A DNA stretch of 64,000 nucleotides, from positions 248,001-312,000 of the forward strand of contig OZ199838.1 of NCBI GenBank assembly GCA_964304625.1, given 5' to 3'. Origin of the DNA: Kudoa neothunni (taxonomy: Eukaryota > Cnidaria). Under the pieces are notes generated by a model. That model worked only from the letters and a program-made list of their open reading frames with translations. It was not told the DNA's origin and searched no databases. Position numbers and translations under genes: made by a program. Below, in pieces: positions 1-12,989 of this stretch; the first letter of the stretch is position 1, and each line of letters begins with the position of its first letter.

Positions 1-945
1 TTAATTTAAGAATAAATTTATATTTAGGAATGTCTTTTGACAATGATATCGATAATTTGGAGCTAAATTTCAGTATACGTGTACCAATTTCGGGAGGGGG
101 AATCGTAATTTTTGATGAATACTTGTGCCAGACTTTCGAGGGCCATTATCATTTGCATTCAAAATATAGCTTAGAACTATTTAATGAATGTATTGATATT
201 GGCGGAGCGCCTAATTCACAAAAATCATTGATCTACGCAAAAGATCATGATGTGCATTTGTTAACGAAATATTAATAAAAAAACTAATGTACGGTGCTAT
301 ATCTACGAGGAACCTATTTTCTCGTCTCACAGATTCAAAAAAAAACTTTTTTTTATTGTCAGACATGTAGTTTAGAAACCGATTGATGTTATATTTGACA
401 AAACTTGCTTTCTCTTTAGGAAACCCCGGAATTAATGTGATTTTTTTAAAATAAATTTATTTTAAATGTTCATATTTAATTTGTTCATGTTGAATGTATA
501 GACATACTAAAATACTTACAATTATGATCTATACTTTACCCTACTTTCAATTTTGTGATTAACGATTTTTCCCAGCAATCATGCCTGATATCATGTACGG
601 TCGCTTGTGTTCATTTCTTTTCCATATTTGATTGAACCACGTTATTTCACCTCTAGAAACTATCAACAATGTAAACACAATAAAACATATATTTGAAACC
701 TAGAAAAACAAGCGTTTTGATGCAGATATTTCAATATTTAATCGAAGAATTAATTACATTTTTCTCGACTTTATTCCCTCTAAAGCACACTTCTAATTGG
801 TTAATGTGGCTGTGTGGTGAATAATAATTACAATAATAACTGTTGGGGTTAATTGCACTATAAAATTAGAAAATAATGATGGGGTCAAAGACGACCCCCA
901 TAGGCTCATACTGAAGTTTTTGACACACGGTCCTTCGACGGTTAA
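1..945 (+). mobile_element. piggyBac 3' end with relic of transposase C-terminus
   Basis: The first 945 bases match 53870-54766 along their length with scattered changes, and both copies end in a short G-rich motif followed by the TTAA target (942-945 here). The small open frame at 30-275 corresponds to the last part of a piggyBac transposase; the sister copy at about 54060-54190 still shows the cysteine-rich zinc ribbon that closes piggyBac proteins (CVFC, then RCYNYERC). Here that ribbon is decayed. The left end lies outside the window, so only the 3' end is seen. Assignment rests on homology to the sister copy, the TTAA boundary and the ribbon motif. Confidence 0.6.
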
Positions 946-1452
946 CAGAAAGGAATAATTTATTTCCCAAAAACTTACACCTGGCGCCTATGGGTCGAAA
1001 AAGTCTCTAGAGGGTTTTCCATACAAATTGTGTAATGATTTATTTGTTTGAAGTTTATTTAGAGTTTAGTTATTTGTAAAGAAGAATAACCGCATAGTTC
1101 CGCTATTTTTCATGTGCGAACATGGAAAAATTTGTGAATTACAATGTCTAAGATGGTTACACTGAAAGCTCTTCCATCATAAGTAAAATTTAAGAATTAA
1201 TCTAAAATAATAATTTTCGTCTGATTCTAACGATTTTGGCACTATATTAACAAATCTTCTTACTCCCAAAAATAACATACGTAGCGAGATCCTTCCTACA
1301 AAAACAGATACTTAATTAAAACATTTTGAATCTAAATCCTTGTGTAACTGCCTAAACTCGTCAACAATAAAAACAATTAAAGATTGTTTTAAATTATTCT
1401 TCACTGATCAACTGTTATCTACAATTATCCTCGTGGCCAATAAATTTGGACG
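946..1452. other. AT-rich stretch, no gene seen
   Basis: Follows the TTAA of the piggyBac end. I see no open frame of note, no inverted ends and no match to other parts of the window. Confidence 0.4.
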
Positions 1453-1754
1453 TCATCGCTGATTCTTCTTATGATGATGTCGATTTGAATGATTATCGTT
1501 CATATCATAGCATACTGATATACATGCCAATTTTCGAAACGAAGATTGAATCTCCAGAAAGGTTTTGAATGGTTTTAAATGCTTGATAAGTTCTGTTGAG
1601 ATTATTAGACAAGTTATGCCACTGAAGGAATATACAACAATCAAACCCTCACTCTATTTAGACGATTTTGGTGGAAGGGAGAAAAGGATAAATTATGTAC
1701 CTTATGACACGTATTAAAGTTTGCCTACGATGCAGCACTCGATAGAAAAGTCCA
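1453..1754 (-). CDS. Possible last two exons of an unrecognised gene
   Basis: On the minus strand a terminal exon (1453-1651, stop at the low end) reads from about SEGLIVVYSF to HHHKKNQR. It can be joined to a small exon at 1701-1754 through a 49-bp intron (1652-1700) with GT...AG ends, the same intron size as in the firm genes of this window, and the frame stays open across the join. The first part is hydrophobic and could be a membrane segment. I do not recognise the protein and found no upstream exons, so this could equally be a chance open frame. Confidence 0.28.
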
Positions 1755-2221
1755 CTTATTAATTATTTTCTGTTTTTCATTTCGGTTTACTTTGACAATA
1801 TTAAAAAATTACTCATGTAAACGTAGATTATATGTTTAAGTATAACGATTTATTTCCGAAAAATTTCATCTAAAAAATAAATTTTATATAAAAACGCAAA
1901 TAGAAGTGATAACTAAAAATACTTATGAGTATGGAAAGTTCACACATCATTTAAAAGGTGGAAAAAACTAATTTTTACTAAAATTTCGATCACTATGAAT
2001 TTATTACGTTTTGTGTATCATTTTTTACTTGGATTAGTGCATTTAACAAAGTTATAACGACTTACACTACAAGGATTGATCAAATATATGCATTCGAAAA
2101 AATAACCGAGCAATTAATAATTAATCATGAAACATATTATTTTGTATATATTAACATAAATTAAACGCTAATTAATATTTAAATGTCATATGATTAATTA
2201 AAGTACTATAGGGATTGAAGT
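1755..2221. other. AT-rich stretch, no gene seen
   Basis: Short AT-rich sequence without a credible open frame, repeat ends or RNA-like structure. Confidence 0.35.
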
Positions 2222-2310
2222 TTGTTGATTATACGGAGTTTGGTCTTGGGGTTTTTTCGACCCCAAAGACGCAGGGTGTATAGTCAATTCGGAGCCGCTC
2301 GGAGGGTTAA
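2222..2310. repeat. piggyBac-like terminus ending in TTAA
   Basis: A GC-richer block in AT-rich surroundings contains GGGG...CGACCCC, as at 881-900, and ends CGGAGGG followed by TTAA (2307-2310). piggyBac ends have this layout: a few G or C next to the TTAA target. The matching opposite end was not found. Confidence 0.4.
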
Positions 2311-4265
2311 AAAAGTCTTTAACTATTTCTAACTATCCATATTATACTTGTAAGTTACATTTTATTTAATATCATTCTATAATGGCACCGTTTGTCGATT
2401 TTGTAATTTTGTAATTACAATAATTTTTAATTTCATTTTATTGTCAGATAAAATTATTAGAATATTCTTTGTGATCTAACAGAGGTTTTTTTTTTTAAAT
2501 TTTGTGTTGTGCCATTTTAATTCTCATGTTACTAACACATAGTCTTGATAAAACATAAGAGTTTATTAAAATTGTCGTTTTCATTAAATTAATAAATGTA
2601 TAATTTTAAATATTATAGTTATAAATATCTAGACTCAACATCTTACACATCGTATTACGTAAATCATAATGTATTGGAAGCACTTAAGAATGGGGTCCCA
2701 AAGTGTAGTATATTTTCCTAACAACTATCAAAGAAAATTTAATTTATTTTTTGGCTATCCTCTTAATATGGATTTAACCATCCATAACTTTAGGGCATTC
2801 TTGATAATTATATGCATGGAATGAATTTAGCAGTTAATTTCATAGTTTTTATGATTAATAATAATAAAATTTAATATTATTTTTTATTTTAAATTTTTTT
2901 AACACTTAAGTAGGATAATGTTGTTCATTGAACATTTTAATATTACAATGTGTTTCATTTGTCGTAAATAAGATTATTGGAAAAAAATCGTAGATTTAAC
3001 TTATTGATGGTTTTTGATGGTTACGGTTGGGGTTTTAAGGGTAGGTTCCGCATTAATACAGATCTGTTGAAGGAGAGGCTTGATCCATAATGGATCGAGA
3101 CTATGCATATAAACGAGTTAACAAGTAAAAAAGTTAAAATAAAAAGCGAAACAATAGAATTCTTTAATTCACCCAAAACTTCTCTAATATTATTCAAGCA
3201 TATTTGGTTCTTAAATGACTTTCGAATATCCATTATTTTTATATTTCTTGTTATTTTTCTTACATTTCATCCGATATACAATATTATAATTTAAGAAAAT
3301 ATAGCTTTTTTTAAACTATATTTTTTTATTTGTAGGAAGGAGATTAATTCGATTGACTCTATTAACTTGAATATTTAGGTTATTAAATAGACTACAAAAA
3401 TTTAAGGTATTAGTATCATTTACAGTCTTAGAATTAATTGTATGGCTTAAAATTAGATCCAGTTAAAAAATAATGGATATCGATGATAATTTCGTTATTA
3501 GGTGTCAACTAAATTTTCTAAAAAAATGAATTTCCATTGCATTGTATATTTTTATGTAATTCATAAGTTTTGAAGTTAACAGTTTCTAACATGTCCTTTC
3601 AATAAATTATATTTTAAACACTTTTCTCAATATTTATCAATTGATATAAAATTTTGTACATTTTTCATGCCTTTTTTGCTTTTGTATTAGTCTATTCAGC
3701 TTCAGTGGGTTGATTTTTATCTGTTAATTAGAATATAAGTTATACAAATGGTAAAGCTTTCTCAGAGTTCAATATTCCATGCCCTGCTGTCTACTGAATT
3801 AGAATATTAATGCAAATATAGCATAAAAATCAGGGACGTTTCATTCGTTCTCATATTTTTCATTTCCTAAATTAATGATAACTTATATAATTTATAAATA
3901 AATTAAAGCAAGATAAATCGTGCGTATAGAAACAAAATAACGTAAAATACAATCCAAATTGTATGTATTTATGTATAAGAAAATTATTTGTATTAGATTG
4001 TGAAATCAATCCAATTTTAACCCTGCGCATTTTTAATGCGGAGAAGTCTACCAAAATATTAATTTATACAAAGTTTCTCTAATTACAGATAGAAAAATTT
4101 AAGCTAGAAATTAAATTTAATTTCTGATTAAAACATATTCTCATTGAAACATTTCTAAACTCAAATAGACGGATTACATCATATATTTAGAATTTAAAGC
4201 AATTTAGTTAGCTGGGATAAATCTGCTGCAACTATTACTTATGCTTTCTAACAACAACATTATAG
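2311..4265. other. AT-rich, no gene resolved upstream of the kinase exons
   Basis: This is where earlier exons of the PIKfyve-like gene should lie if introns stay small, but I found none with the expected motifs. Overlapping open frames at 3021-3294 on both strands are short and resemble nothing I know. The stretch may be a long intron, or the gene may be truncated. Confidence 0.35.
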
Positions 4266-7200
4266 AAATCCACTTACCGACGGATGCCTCAAGAAAGTTT
4301 AAATATTCCATTTTCCGTGTTTCTAACGTTGATTATCTATTCCAAAAACTATGTGTTTTCACAGTTCTGTGAGAATTGCCATAGTATTTCCCGTGAGGGT
4401 TCAACAATTGGTTTCACACTCTACTTTCAATACAACCAAAATATTACCAAGTTTAAGTGATTTATTGGTGAATGATAGACTTTTTATAACATTAAATTAA
4501 CAGGGTTGTTCCGATTGAGCCATATTCGATTGGTAGTGTTTTCTATAACAACATCCTAAAGACTGGCATCAATGTTCTTATCAATGATTTACAACTCACC
4601 CAGTCAAAGTACCACATATGCTGATATTCAGTCGATTTATTAATGTTGATAGTATACGAGGTGCGTTGGAGAAAATTAACAAGCGCTTCAATCAAAAATT
4701 ATCTTTTCTTCCAGATCGAATTCAACAGGTTACATCGGAGATTAGCTCAAAAATCGATGTATTTTATCAAATAAATTTTGGATTTAAATTCGTTTCCATT
4801 GAGTTTTCTAACAATATTTTTAGAATTTCCTAACCATCTCATATTCCAACATATCTCGACTTATCGATATGGTTAATGAGGTTGGTTCCAGCCACAGCCC
4901 TGATAACCCCAATTTCAATTTTCATTGTAAAAATATCAGGGACAGCAAAACTTTCATCACCGCATTCTACCTTGAAATTATATACAAGTAGGTTGAATGT
5001 TAATAGTTTTTCTTCCAATCCTTAATCGTATCGTATGGGTTGGTATCTGTTGTATTACGTGGTGTAGAATAAAAGGATCCAACGAGCTGATCAGTGCATT
5101 AGGATTTGAAAGTTTCGATTCGGATCTTCCTGGATACAACCAAACTAGCAAGCCGACTGAGCCAATACCAAAATTACATGGTTTGGGCAGTTGCAGTTGC
5201 CCAAATCTACAAGCATTGGTAATGCGTCAACCAGCCACATCGGTTCGTAGATTGTCATTATCACATGAGTTGACCTCGGCGCGCTTCTATCATAACCATT
5301 CGAATTCGTTGCCGTATTCGAAAAACCCCTTGGATATTGATCATAGCACCTTCTCATATCATGAAAATTCATCTAAATTCTATCCATCAAATGCATTGAC
5401 AAACATCAACTTGAAAAATATAACAAACGAAACCACTAGTCCATTGGTAGTGACAAATGCCGCTGTTGGGAAATTCCCTGCCAAAAATGTCACCAATAAA
5501 AAAACTGAAAATCCAAAACTTGATGGATTTCTTAAGCAAATAAATCCGTTGTATTTGAAATCGGCGTGTTATAAAATGCCGTTTAAACCTTTTTTAAGAT
5601 CCAAACTAACACGGATTGTAACCAAGACCAAGTTCAATAACACATGTCTCAATGTCAGTGAAATTGCCGGTGCATCCAATCAATTTGAGACACCCTATTA
5701 CATTATTAATATTGGCGATCCAGGACGTATTGCATCGTTAGCAATTCAAATTTTGTATCTTTAACTGTATTGGAATTATGATGAATTTATATTCTAGGAA
5801 TCAATCTGATACCGATGAAGCGTTTCAATATAACCACCAAAACTTTTCTATAGAACTAGCCAACAAGGAGGGCTTTTTTGACGTTGCTATTCAAGTCAGT
5901 GACAATTGGAAATTTGTGTCTGCTGATCCCACTATCACCAATGCTAATCATGCGAAAATTGGTAATTATTATTCTGCTGATAATGTCTCTAAGGCATGAG
6001 TCTGATTATCGACTAGAATTTGATACCAACGAAGATCACATCGTGTGTAATGTGTTATGGAAAAAAGATTTTAACGATTTCCGAAGTTTACTCTCTAAAC
6101 ATGGCTTTATTACAGAGGAATCGTATATTATATCTTTTTAACCACATTGCTGTTTCAAATATATTAAATTCAATTAACTGCATTATTTTAGTTATTTGGA
6201 ATCTTTGAACAAATGCATTCTATGGAAAGCCCCTAGTGGAAAATCTGGAGCTAATTTCTTTAAATCATACGGTTGATTGTTTTTGAGTAAATTTTAGCAG
6301 TCTACCTATGATTTATAGATAATCGTCTTATTATCAAAGAATTGACTAGTCATGAATTTGAATGTCTTCAAGAATTTGTCATCAATTACATTAATTATGT
6401 TTCTACATCCTTACGAGAACGAGTAACTTTAAAAATTTTATTAAATATATAAAGTAGATTTTTAACTGCTGATCAATTTAATTGGGAAAGCTGTTTATTT
6501 ATGTTATAATGATTGTGTATTAATTTTTACAAAATGTAGAGACCAAGCTTTTTAGTCAAAATCCTTGGTGCTTATGAGGTTATATGCAAAGGTTCACACA
6601 ATTATAGACTGCGGTTTATTGTGATGGAAAATCTCCTTCACAGTTTACCTTTTGTAATCGATTCAAATAAACAGTCTAAGCAAACAATACTCAAAGATTT
6701 CCTGGTGAGTTTTGGAATGCATGTCTTATCTACCATTCTTATGATATTTTGGAATTATTTTATTAAAAAAATTATTTTGGAAACGTTTTTAATTATTTTT
6801 CGGATAGATTTTTGACCTCAAAGGTGTTCACAGCGCAAAACAACTCACCAAAAATACTCCTTATGTGTGTGGTACTGTGGGAACTGACGCTCAACTTATA
6901 ATAAGTATTTTTGAAAATTCAACCTACTCTGATACTTATTTTCCTGTTTAGTGTCTCAAAGTGAACCGTTTTATTGCACTTTTCAATCAGGTTCAATTTT
7001 CCACAGGGCAATCGAAAGAGATACTATCTTCTTATCACAACAATCCATTATGGACTATTCGTTGTTAATGTGTGCTGACAAATCCAAAAGAACCATCAAT
7101 GTAGGTATCATTGATTTTCTCAGAAAATACACATGGGATAAACGACTTGAAAGTGTCGTCAAATCCAGCGTCATGATGCGAGGTGCCAATATCATTGGAG

Positions 7201-7424
7201 GGGGACCCACGGTTATCCATCCTGAAGAATATCGATCGCGTTTTGTGGAAAAAATGAAAAGCTACTTCCCTCCCGTTCCAGATAAGTTCAGCAAATATAG
7301 AGCCGATTTCCTTGAAGAAAATATGCTTTTTATCGGTGACGACGAGAGTTTGCTTTCTGGCGACAATGAAAAATCAAAGGCCCCTTTTTGGTTCCATGAA
7401 ATCTTTAGAATAAAAACTAACTAA
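4266..7424 (+). CDS. PIKfyve/Fab1-like phosphatidylinositol-3-phosphate 5-kinase, C-terminal part
   Basis: The family phosphorylates PtdIns3P to PtdIns(3,5)P2 on endosomal and lysosomal membranes. Exons read here: 4266-4327, 4365-4456, 4504-4602, 4653-4758, 4824-4987, 5068-5754, 5798 to about 5920, about 5996-6122, 6192-6271, 6319-6422, 6540-6704, 6808-6904 and 6952-7424. Nearly all introns are 37-117 bp and all resolved phases agree. The first exons match the cysteine-containing region between the chaperonin-like and kinase domains (CENCHS, FQYNQN). Kinase landmarks follow in order: SGKSGANFF, LIIKEL (the ATP lysine), VKILGAYEV, IVMENLL, FDLKG, IMDYSLL, VGIIDF and YTWDK. The join between the seventh and eighth exons is uncertain. 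The FYVE and chaperonin parts were not found, so the gene is either partial or has distant 5' exons. Divergence from vertebrate PIKfyve is strong. Confidence 0.88.
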
Positions 7425-7920
7425 TTATATATATATTTCCTACAAAATATGTGTTATTATGTAGAAAACTTTTTTAGTTTGAGTATTACGTACACAGATG
7501 TAACGTTGTTTATTTCAATAAATTAGGATAATTGTTTTCTTTCATAAAACTTAAGGATGTTAATAAATGTGATTAAATATCAGGGTTTCTTCTAATGCTT
7601 ACAGACAATTATACTCTCCATTCGATACTCTTATTAACAATAATGATTAACTTGATTAAAATAAATTTGAAAAATACAGACTAAATTTATCGATTATTCC
7701 GATTGGCTTTATTTTGGGCTCATGTAAAATGAACATGGGTGCGCTAATTTAGAGGTCGGCTGCCGCTTTTGACATAAGTATTATTGTTTTATGGTGAATA
7801 AGAAGAATTAATGAAAATATCAGTACATATTCAATTAATGAAGGTAATTGCGACTTTGGTTTACATTTCTAGATTTGGAGAATATACTAATATGCTTGAA
7901 ACCTCTATGAACCTAAGTCT
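7425..7920. other. 3' flank of the kinase gene
   Basis: AT-rich sequence after the kinase stop codon, presumably the 3' untranslated region and then spacer. AATAAA-like hexamers are frequent but cannot be told from background. No other feature seen. Confidence 0.35.
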
Positions 7921-7928
7921 TTATAGAT

Positions 7929-8920
7929 CAGGGATCTCTAAACTTTTTTTTTCGTCGACCCCATTCAGAGATTTTATTTAAAATATTAGAGTATATTCAT
8001 TTTTATGGACTATAACAATTAAAAATTTTTGAAATATATCCCATTAATATTCTATTTCCAATACATAATATAATGTAAAATAATATTAACCCCCAAAAAA
8101 GGTTTTATTAACGATGTAACAAAAATATATCAGAAAAATTTTGAAATTTATAGATTTATGCAGATATTGACAATCAAGTCATGAAAAAAACAACTATATT
8201 AGGAAATTTACCTCAATGAATCTATTTTTCATCATTAATCATATTAAATTAACCTACCAAGTTAGGTCGCTTGTATATGATTATAGTTACATACTTTTGC
8301 ACATATATAAATACAATGGCAGATTTTATGATTAAATTACACATATATAGAAAAGTTAATATTTATTTATGGCTACCTCTAAAAGTTAATAAGAATATCC
8401 TAATCTTTACCCTAAGTTTATGTTCCTTAGCTTGAGGGCGCTTGAAGAGTTTTCGAAGTGTCCGCAGGGGTTCAAGCGACACGTTCAGATTATTATACTT
8501 ATTTTTATAACTTTTGTAATTACGATTCAAATCAAGTTTAAAGATTAGACTTATCCTTCTTATGCGATTATAAACTTAATATAAACTATCGTTGTTTTTT
8601 TTAAAAATTGTTAATAACAATGAGTACTATTAATCATTAATATTTAAGAAAAATAAAGCAAATATATTCACTAATTTTTATGAGCTACAAAGTATCTCAA
8701 CATAAATGAAAAACATTGAATTAAATATCTAGGAAAGGTGGCTATTGATTTTATCTTAAAAATAAAAAACAAACGTCATAGGGTAGTATCAATTAACTTA
8801 ATTAAATAATGTAGTAGGAAGATGGGAAGCATTACCTTAAAAGCCCATAAAATTCAGTGGAATCTCTATAACACGTATCGACCCCCTGTAAGTTCTCATT
8901 GATCACTTTGGAGATCCCTG
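7929..8920. mobile_element. Non-autonomous hAT element (992 bp) with perfect 8-bp target duplication
   Basis: Terminal inverted repeats CAGGGATCTCTAAAC (7929) and TTTGGAGATCCCTG (ending 8920) are flanked by the same 8 bp, TTATAGAT, at 7921-7928 and 8921-8928. Eight-base duplications and CAGGG ends are the hAT signature. There is no coding capacity; the inside is AT-rich. Confidence 0.85.
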
Positions 8921-8935
8921 TTATAGATCAGAGAT

Positions 8936-9773
8936 CAGGGGTCGACAACCGGTGTGACCCTTTGAACCAATTATTGGCGGCAGACAAAATTTGTCTACTT
9001 CCGGAGTCGCACACTAAATATAGGCTCACAAATAAAAATATTTACTTTCAAAACCATGAAAACCTACAGTCCAGAAAAATCCGGGGTAAATTATCGAATT
9101 AGTCTATCTATGCATTTTTCTATAACAAACTAACACATTATTTTAATTATTAATGTTTTTAATGCAGAAGGAAATAGTAAAAATAAAATAATATGCATTT
9201 TAATTTTTTGATTACGTCAAGTGATATTGTAATTTTGTTTTCAATAATTTCCATGATAAATTATAAATTCTACCATTAACCTCTACAAAACAAGTACATT
9301 ATAATAATAATTTATTTTCATGAATATTGTCGTAAACAAAAAGAAAATTTCAACAATATAATTTAATATTTTAAAATTGAATGAATTACTTACTTTATAG
9401 TGTATTTTACTGAATTTAATTATTCAACGGCATTTTATATGAAGTTTTCTTTGTATTAAAACTAAAGAACGTTTAATATTACAAGAAAATTCTTAATATT
9501 TACAAGTAATTTGTTATTGCTGAATCTTTTCTCTCTACAATAAACTTGTTAGTTGCAAATAAAGAAAATTAATTCAAGGTGGCGATGTTGAACATTATAC
9601 ACTCATTCATTACCCATATATTTCCATTAAAAAATAATTACAGCGATAATTCAAAAGTCGAACGTAAAATGAGTTAATCGACTAGGAATTATACAATTTC
9701 TTCGCGTTTTAACCTTAGATTTTGTGTTTTACATTATGCACATAGATGGGGAGTCGCAGGTTACCGACCCCAG
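8936..9773. mobile_element. Second non-autonomous hAT element, next to the first
   Basis: Starts CAGGGGTCGACAACCGG at 8936 and ends GGTTACCGACCCCAG at 9773; the two ends pair as imperfect inverted repeats. The flanks TCAGAGAT (8928-8935) and TTGTAGAT (9774-9781) look like a decayed 8-bp duplication. No coding capacity. It lies only 15 bp from the previous element. Confidence 0.65.
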
Positions 9774-9781
9774 TTGTAGAT

Positions 9782-11287
9782 GATGAGATATAGATAGATA
9801 GATGATAGCACTAAGGCGGAAGTTCGCTGATAATAACGCAAGCGCCATTAAAGAAGTGTTTTTTGTTAAGTAATACTTTTTTTGTATGAAAAAAAACACA
9901 GATTTTTAATAACACAAAAATATTTATTCAAATTTCCAAGAATAAGCTTTAGATATGCCTCTAAATAATGTAGTCTGTAATATTTTGTATACTTTTGGCA
10001 GTATTGTTTTTAATTTTTTTTAAAAATAATTAGTGTTTTCATTTCTAGATTCTTGGTTACACATTAAATATTCAATATCTTACTCTACATGATTCTAAGT
10101 TTCTGTTAATTTTTTCCAGAAAAATTTGCAGACCTGAATGACTTAGATCGAATCGAGAATATAAATGACGATGGAAATTCTGCGGAGTTCGTTGTAAGGT
10201 TAACATTATTGATAATTCTCTCGAAATTGTTTCATGTCTCATGAGTTTATTTGGATGTTTTTTTTTAATTTTTTCAAAATATTCTACAAATGGAATAACA
10301 TTAATGTTAGCGAACGAATTTGACTTTTTTTTTATTTTAGAAATTCGTCTGAAATACTAGAAATAGGTACAAACGATAACGAAATGAAACACTTAATATA
10401 CAATTTAAAATCACTGTTTTGTAGCAAAAATTCGATGAGACCTAGATTTTTTATTTTTATCCAATACATTGGCTAAAATGAAACATGCAAAAGTAGATAT
10501 TAGCATTTTGCGAAACATTTTTGACAGCGTTAAAAGCTGACTGTTCTAGATCAATTATTATTGGTTATAGTTTGGGATTAAGGCCGCGCAAAAGAAAGAG
10601 AACTGGAATAAAATAGACTAAAGGTAGTGATGGTATTCCTCCCCAATTTAGTCGTGTCTGTCTATATCTCCGTGTAGCGTGGGCCTCCCCTCGGTCTGCA
10701 CCGGGTCTCCCACCCGGGAACGACTTCCCTCTTTATTGTGAGGGATCGTGATTCTCGGATTATGACAATTATATCTTGGGGAAACATAGAGATAACTTAT
10801 TTTATAAAATATTTAAAATTTTTTCATATAGTTTTTGAGCTTTCTCAGTCATTGAGGCAAATATTAACGGAAAGAATTTTCCCATATTCTGCCATGGATG
10901 ATATACAACTGATAGAAAGTGTCAGGAACAAGATTAAACGTACCGTTCGCCAACCATACATTCGTATTATTCAGATGTTGAATATTTTTATCGGTTGTAA
11001 AAATTATTTATTCTATCGTCTGCTAAAGACCCTGAATCATGGAAGCGAAAAGTTTCATTTCTTAGGTTAAGTCAGCATTTGCCAAGTTGTTTTCGATATT
11101 AACATCTATTTGTTTTCTTTTACGATCATTATGAATATTTTTGTAAATGCTCCTTTTATTAAGGATCGGTAAATCAATCAGACTATTCTGAGTCGTACAG
11201 ATCGAATATACCTTACTTTTGGCTTATTGTGTATTCTCAGAAACATGCTCTTATTTATATCCTCCTCTAACATTATATGATTATGGA
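9782..11287. other. Unassigned stretch with GATA microsatellite and a 110-codon open frame
   Basis: Begins with a short GATA-type run (about 9782-9806). At about 10120-10200 and 10345-10470 two exon-like open segments lie next to splice-like sites, but their phases do not agree. A GC-rich island at about 10570-10740 precedes an open frame at 10738-11070 (plus, 110 codons) that I do not recognise. It may be relic transposon sequence. Confidence 0.3.
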
Positions 11288-12241
11288 TTATACGATCTTC
11301 AACTTATCAATCTTATCAGCAGAAAGCCCACAGACGTCGTTTACAACCTCTTTTATCACATCTCCATAATTTATGTTCCCTACATTTTTTATTCCTGACA
11401 TAAAAATAATGTTTGAACAAGATTTTATCGCCCCTGCATTTTGTTTGGAGCATGACGAACGAATTTCCAGTTTGTTCCATGTTGAAGGACTACTATGCAC
11501 GTGTGGAAATCAGTGAAAATCGCCGTATCCAAACATTTGTTGAGAGAAATATTTGCAGGGGAAATCAATTCACCCCTTTAAAACAACGTGGTTTTTTAAA
11601 CTTACTAATAACATAAAGAGGAAGTTTTTCTCTAATCAAAGATACAATTACCAACACGGTCACTATTTTGTTTGGTCGTTTACAATCTCTCACTTCGACT
11701 TCGTCTTTTGCTTTATAAATACGATAAGTACGTGTGGAAGTTGTTCGTAAAAATGAATAAATTCGTCAAGATTAAATATATTTCAAGATTGTAATTACTT
11801 ATTAAATCCGAATATTGTCCAATCCATTCATTAGCTGCCATCACATCCGCACTACCTGCCTCACCGTGAAGCTTTTGATTTTTCATACTGAGCCGTTTTT
11901 TGAAATTACAAAACCACCCATTACTGGAATGAAAATCTTTGACTTGAAGATCATTTGCTATAAGCATCGCCTTTTCTTTAATTATAAATATTGAGCTGTT
12001 TTTCTTTTTTTTTCTCGCATGCTAACTATCCAATTATACAATTCACTTTCAATCTGAGTGTATTTTCCCCGTGAAATTCGTATTCGATAATTTTGAATTT
12101 GATTGAACCAACAATTAATAACCGTGCTTTTAAAAATGTTATCTATTGATTGTAATACTTTGTTGAAACTTTTTAGGTTAGAGAACAACGAAAAATCTTT
12201 AATTACGGTATATCGAATCACGCGATATCGAGACTCTACTG
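11288..12241 (-). pseudogene. Tigger/pogo transposase relic
   Basis: Minus-strand fragments in several frames read like the pogo/Tigger family: a Psq-type DNA-binding start (about 12221-12000), the CENP-B-type second helix-turn-helix around 11967-11810 (DFHSSNGWFCNFKKR, KLHGEAGSAD) and pieces of the DDE domain down to about 11290. The upstream terminus at 12241 reads GATATCGAGACTCTACTG, which resembles a Tigger end read inward. At least three frame breaks separate the pieces, so it cannot make a working transposase. The other end was not found. Confidence 0.7.
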
Positions 12242-12989
12242 TTACTGTAGTTGATTTTCTATTTCGCAGTTTGGTCGTTTATAAATTAACAGTAAAGAGG
12301 CAGTGAATTTTCATCGAAAACCTCAACGCTATATATCTAACAATCTTTTTTATTTTTTAAACCCTCGAATAATTTTGTCGCTTGTTTAATTATTCTGACA
12401 GATTATATCCGATATATTATCACATAATATGAAGTTTTTTTCAGCGAAATATTTATTTGGAATATATTTAAGTTTTTAATATCAATCAAAATAATAATTT
12501 TCATTACTTTAAACAAAATTTTATATTATGTATTACGAAGGATAATATATCGGTTTTAACCACTAATGGCATCATAAAACAAAAAAGTTTAAGGATTTTT
12601 GCTAGGATGACTATTTTTTTTATCTTTCAAAATCAAAAATCTTATCGTTATTGTAATTATTAAGATATATTTATAAAAAAATAATTGCAGATTAAAAAGA
12701 TATTTAGCACTATTTGGTGTATTAAAATGGAACAGAAACCCGTTATCGGTTAAGGGGTAAATGATGCAATGTCGGTTGGGAACCGCTGTCTTAAGGCATT
12801 GAAGAAATTGTACGTACGGTCGAGCATGTTTCATACGTAATGTACTGATTCTATGTAATCAGAACATTATCGAAAGTATATCGTGTGCGCAATCAATGCT
12901 GATATAAGTCTGGTGAACAATAATCATTTGGTGAATTCTGCTAAAAATTAATTTACTTTTTCAATCTATTATTTTTATTATTAATATTA
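12242..12989. other. AT-rich spacer with one hAT-like terminus
   Basis: GGTTGGGAACCGCTG ends at 12788 and looks like the 3' end of a hAT element; I could not find a convincing partner end. Otherwise AT-rich without genes. Confidence 0.35.

Noticed and set aside
3021-3294. Overlapping open frames on both strands
   Set aside because: Short, AT-driven, and without recognisable motifs or splice context tying them to the kinase gene.
4618-4833. Stand-alone 71-codon open frame
   Set aside because: It is a kinase exon (4653-4758) read through its two flanking short introns.
12300-12788. A complete hAT element ending at 12788
   Set aside because: Only the right end is convincing; the best left candidate at about 12300 does not pair and the flanks do not match.
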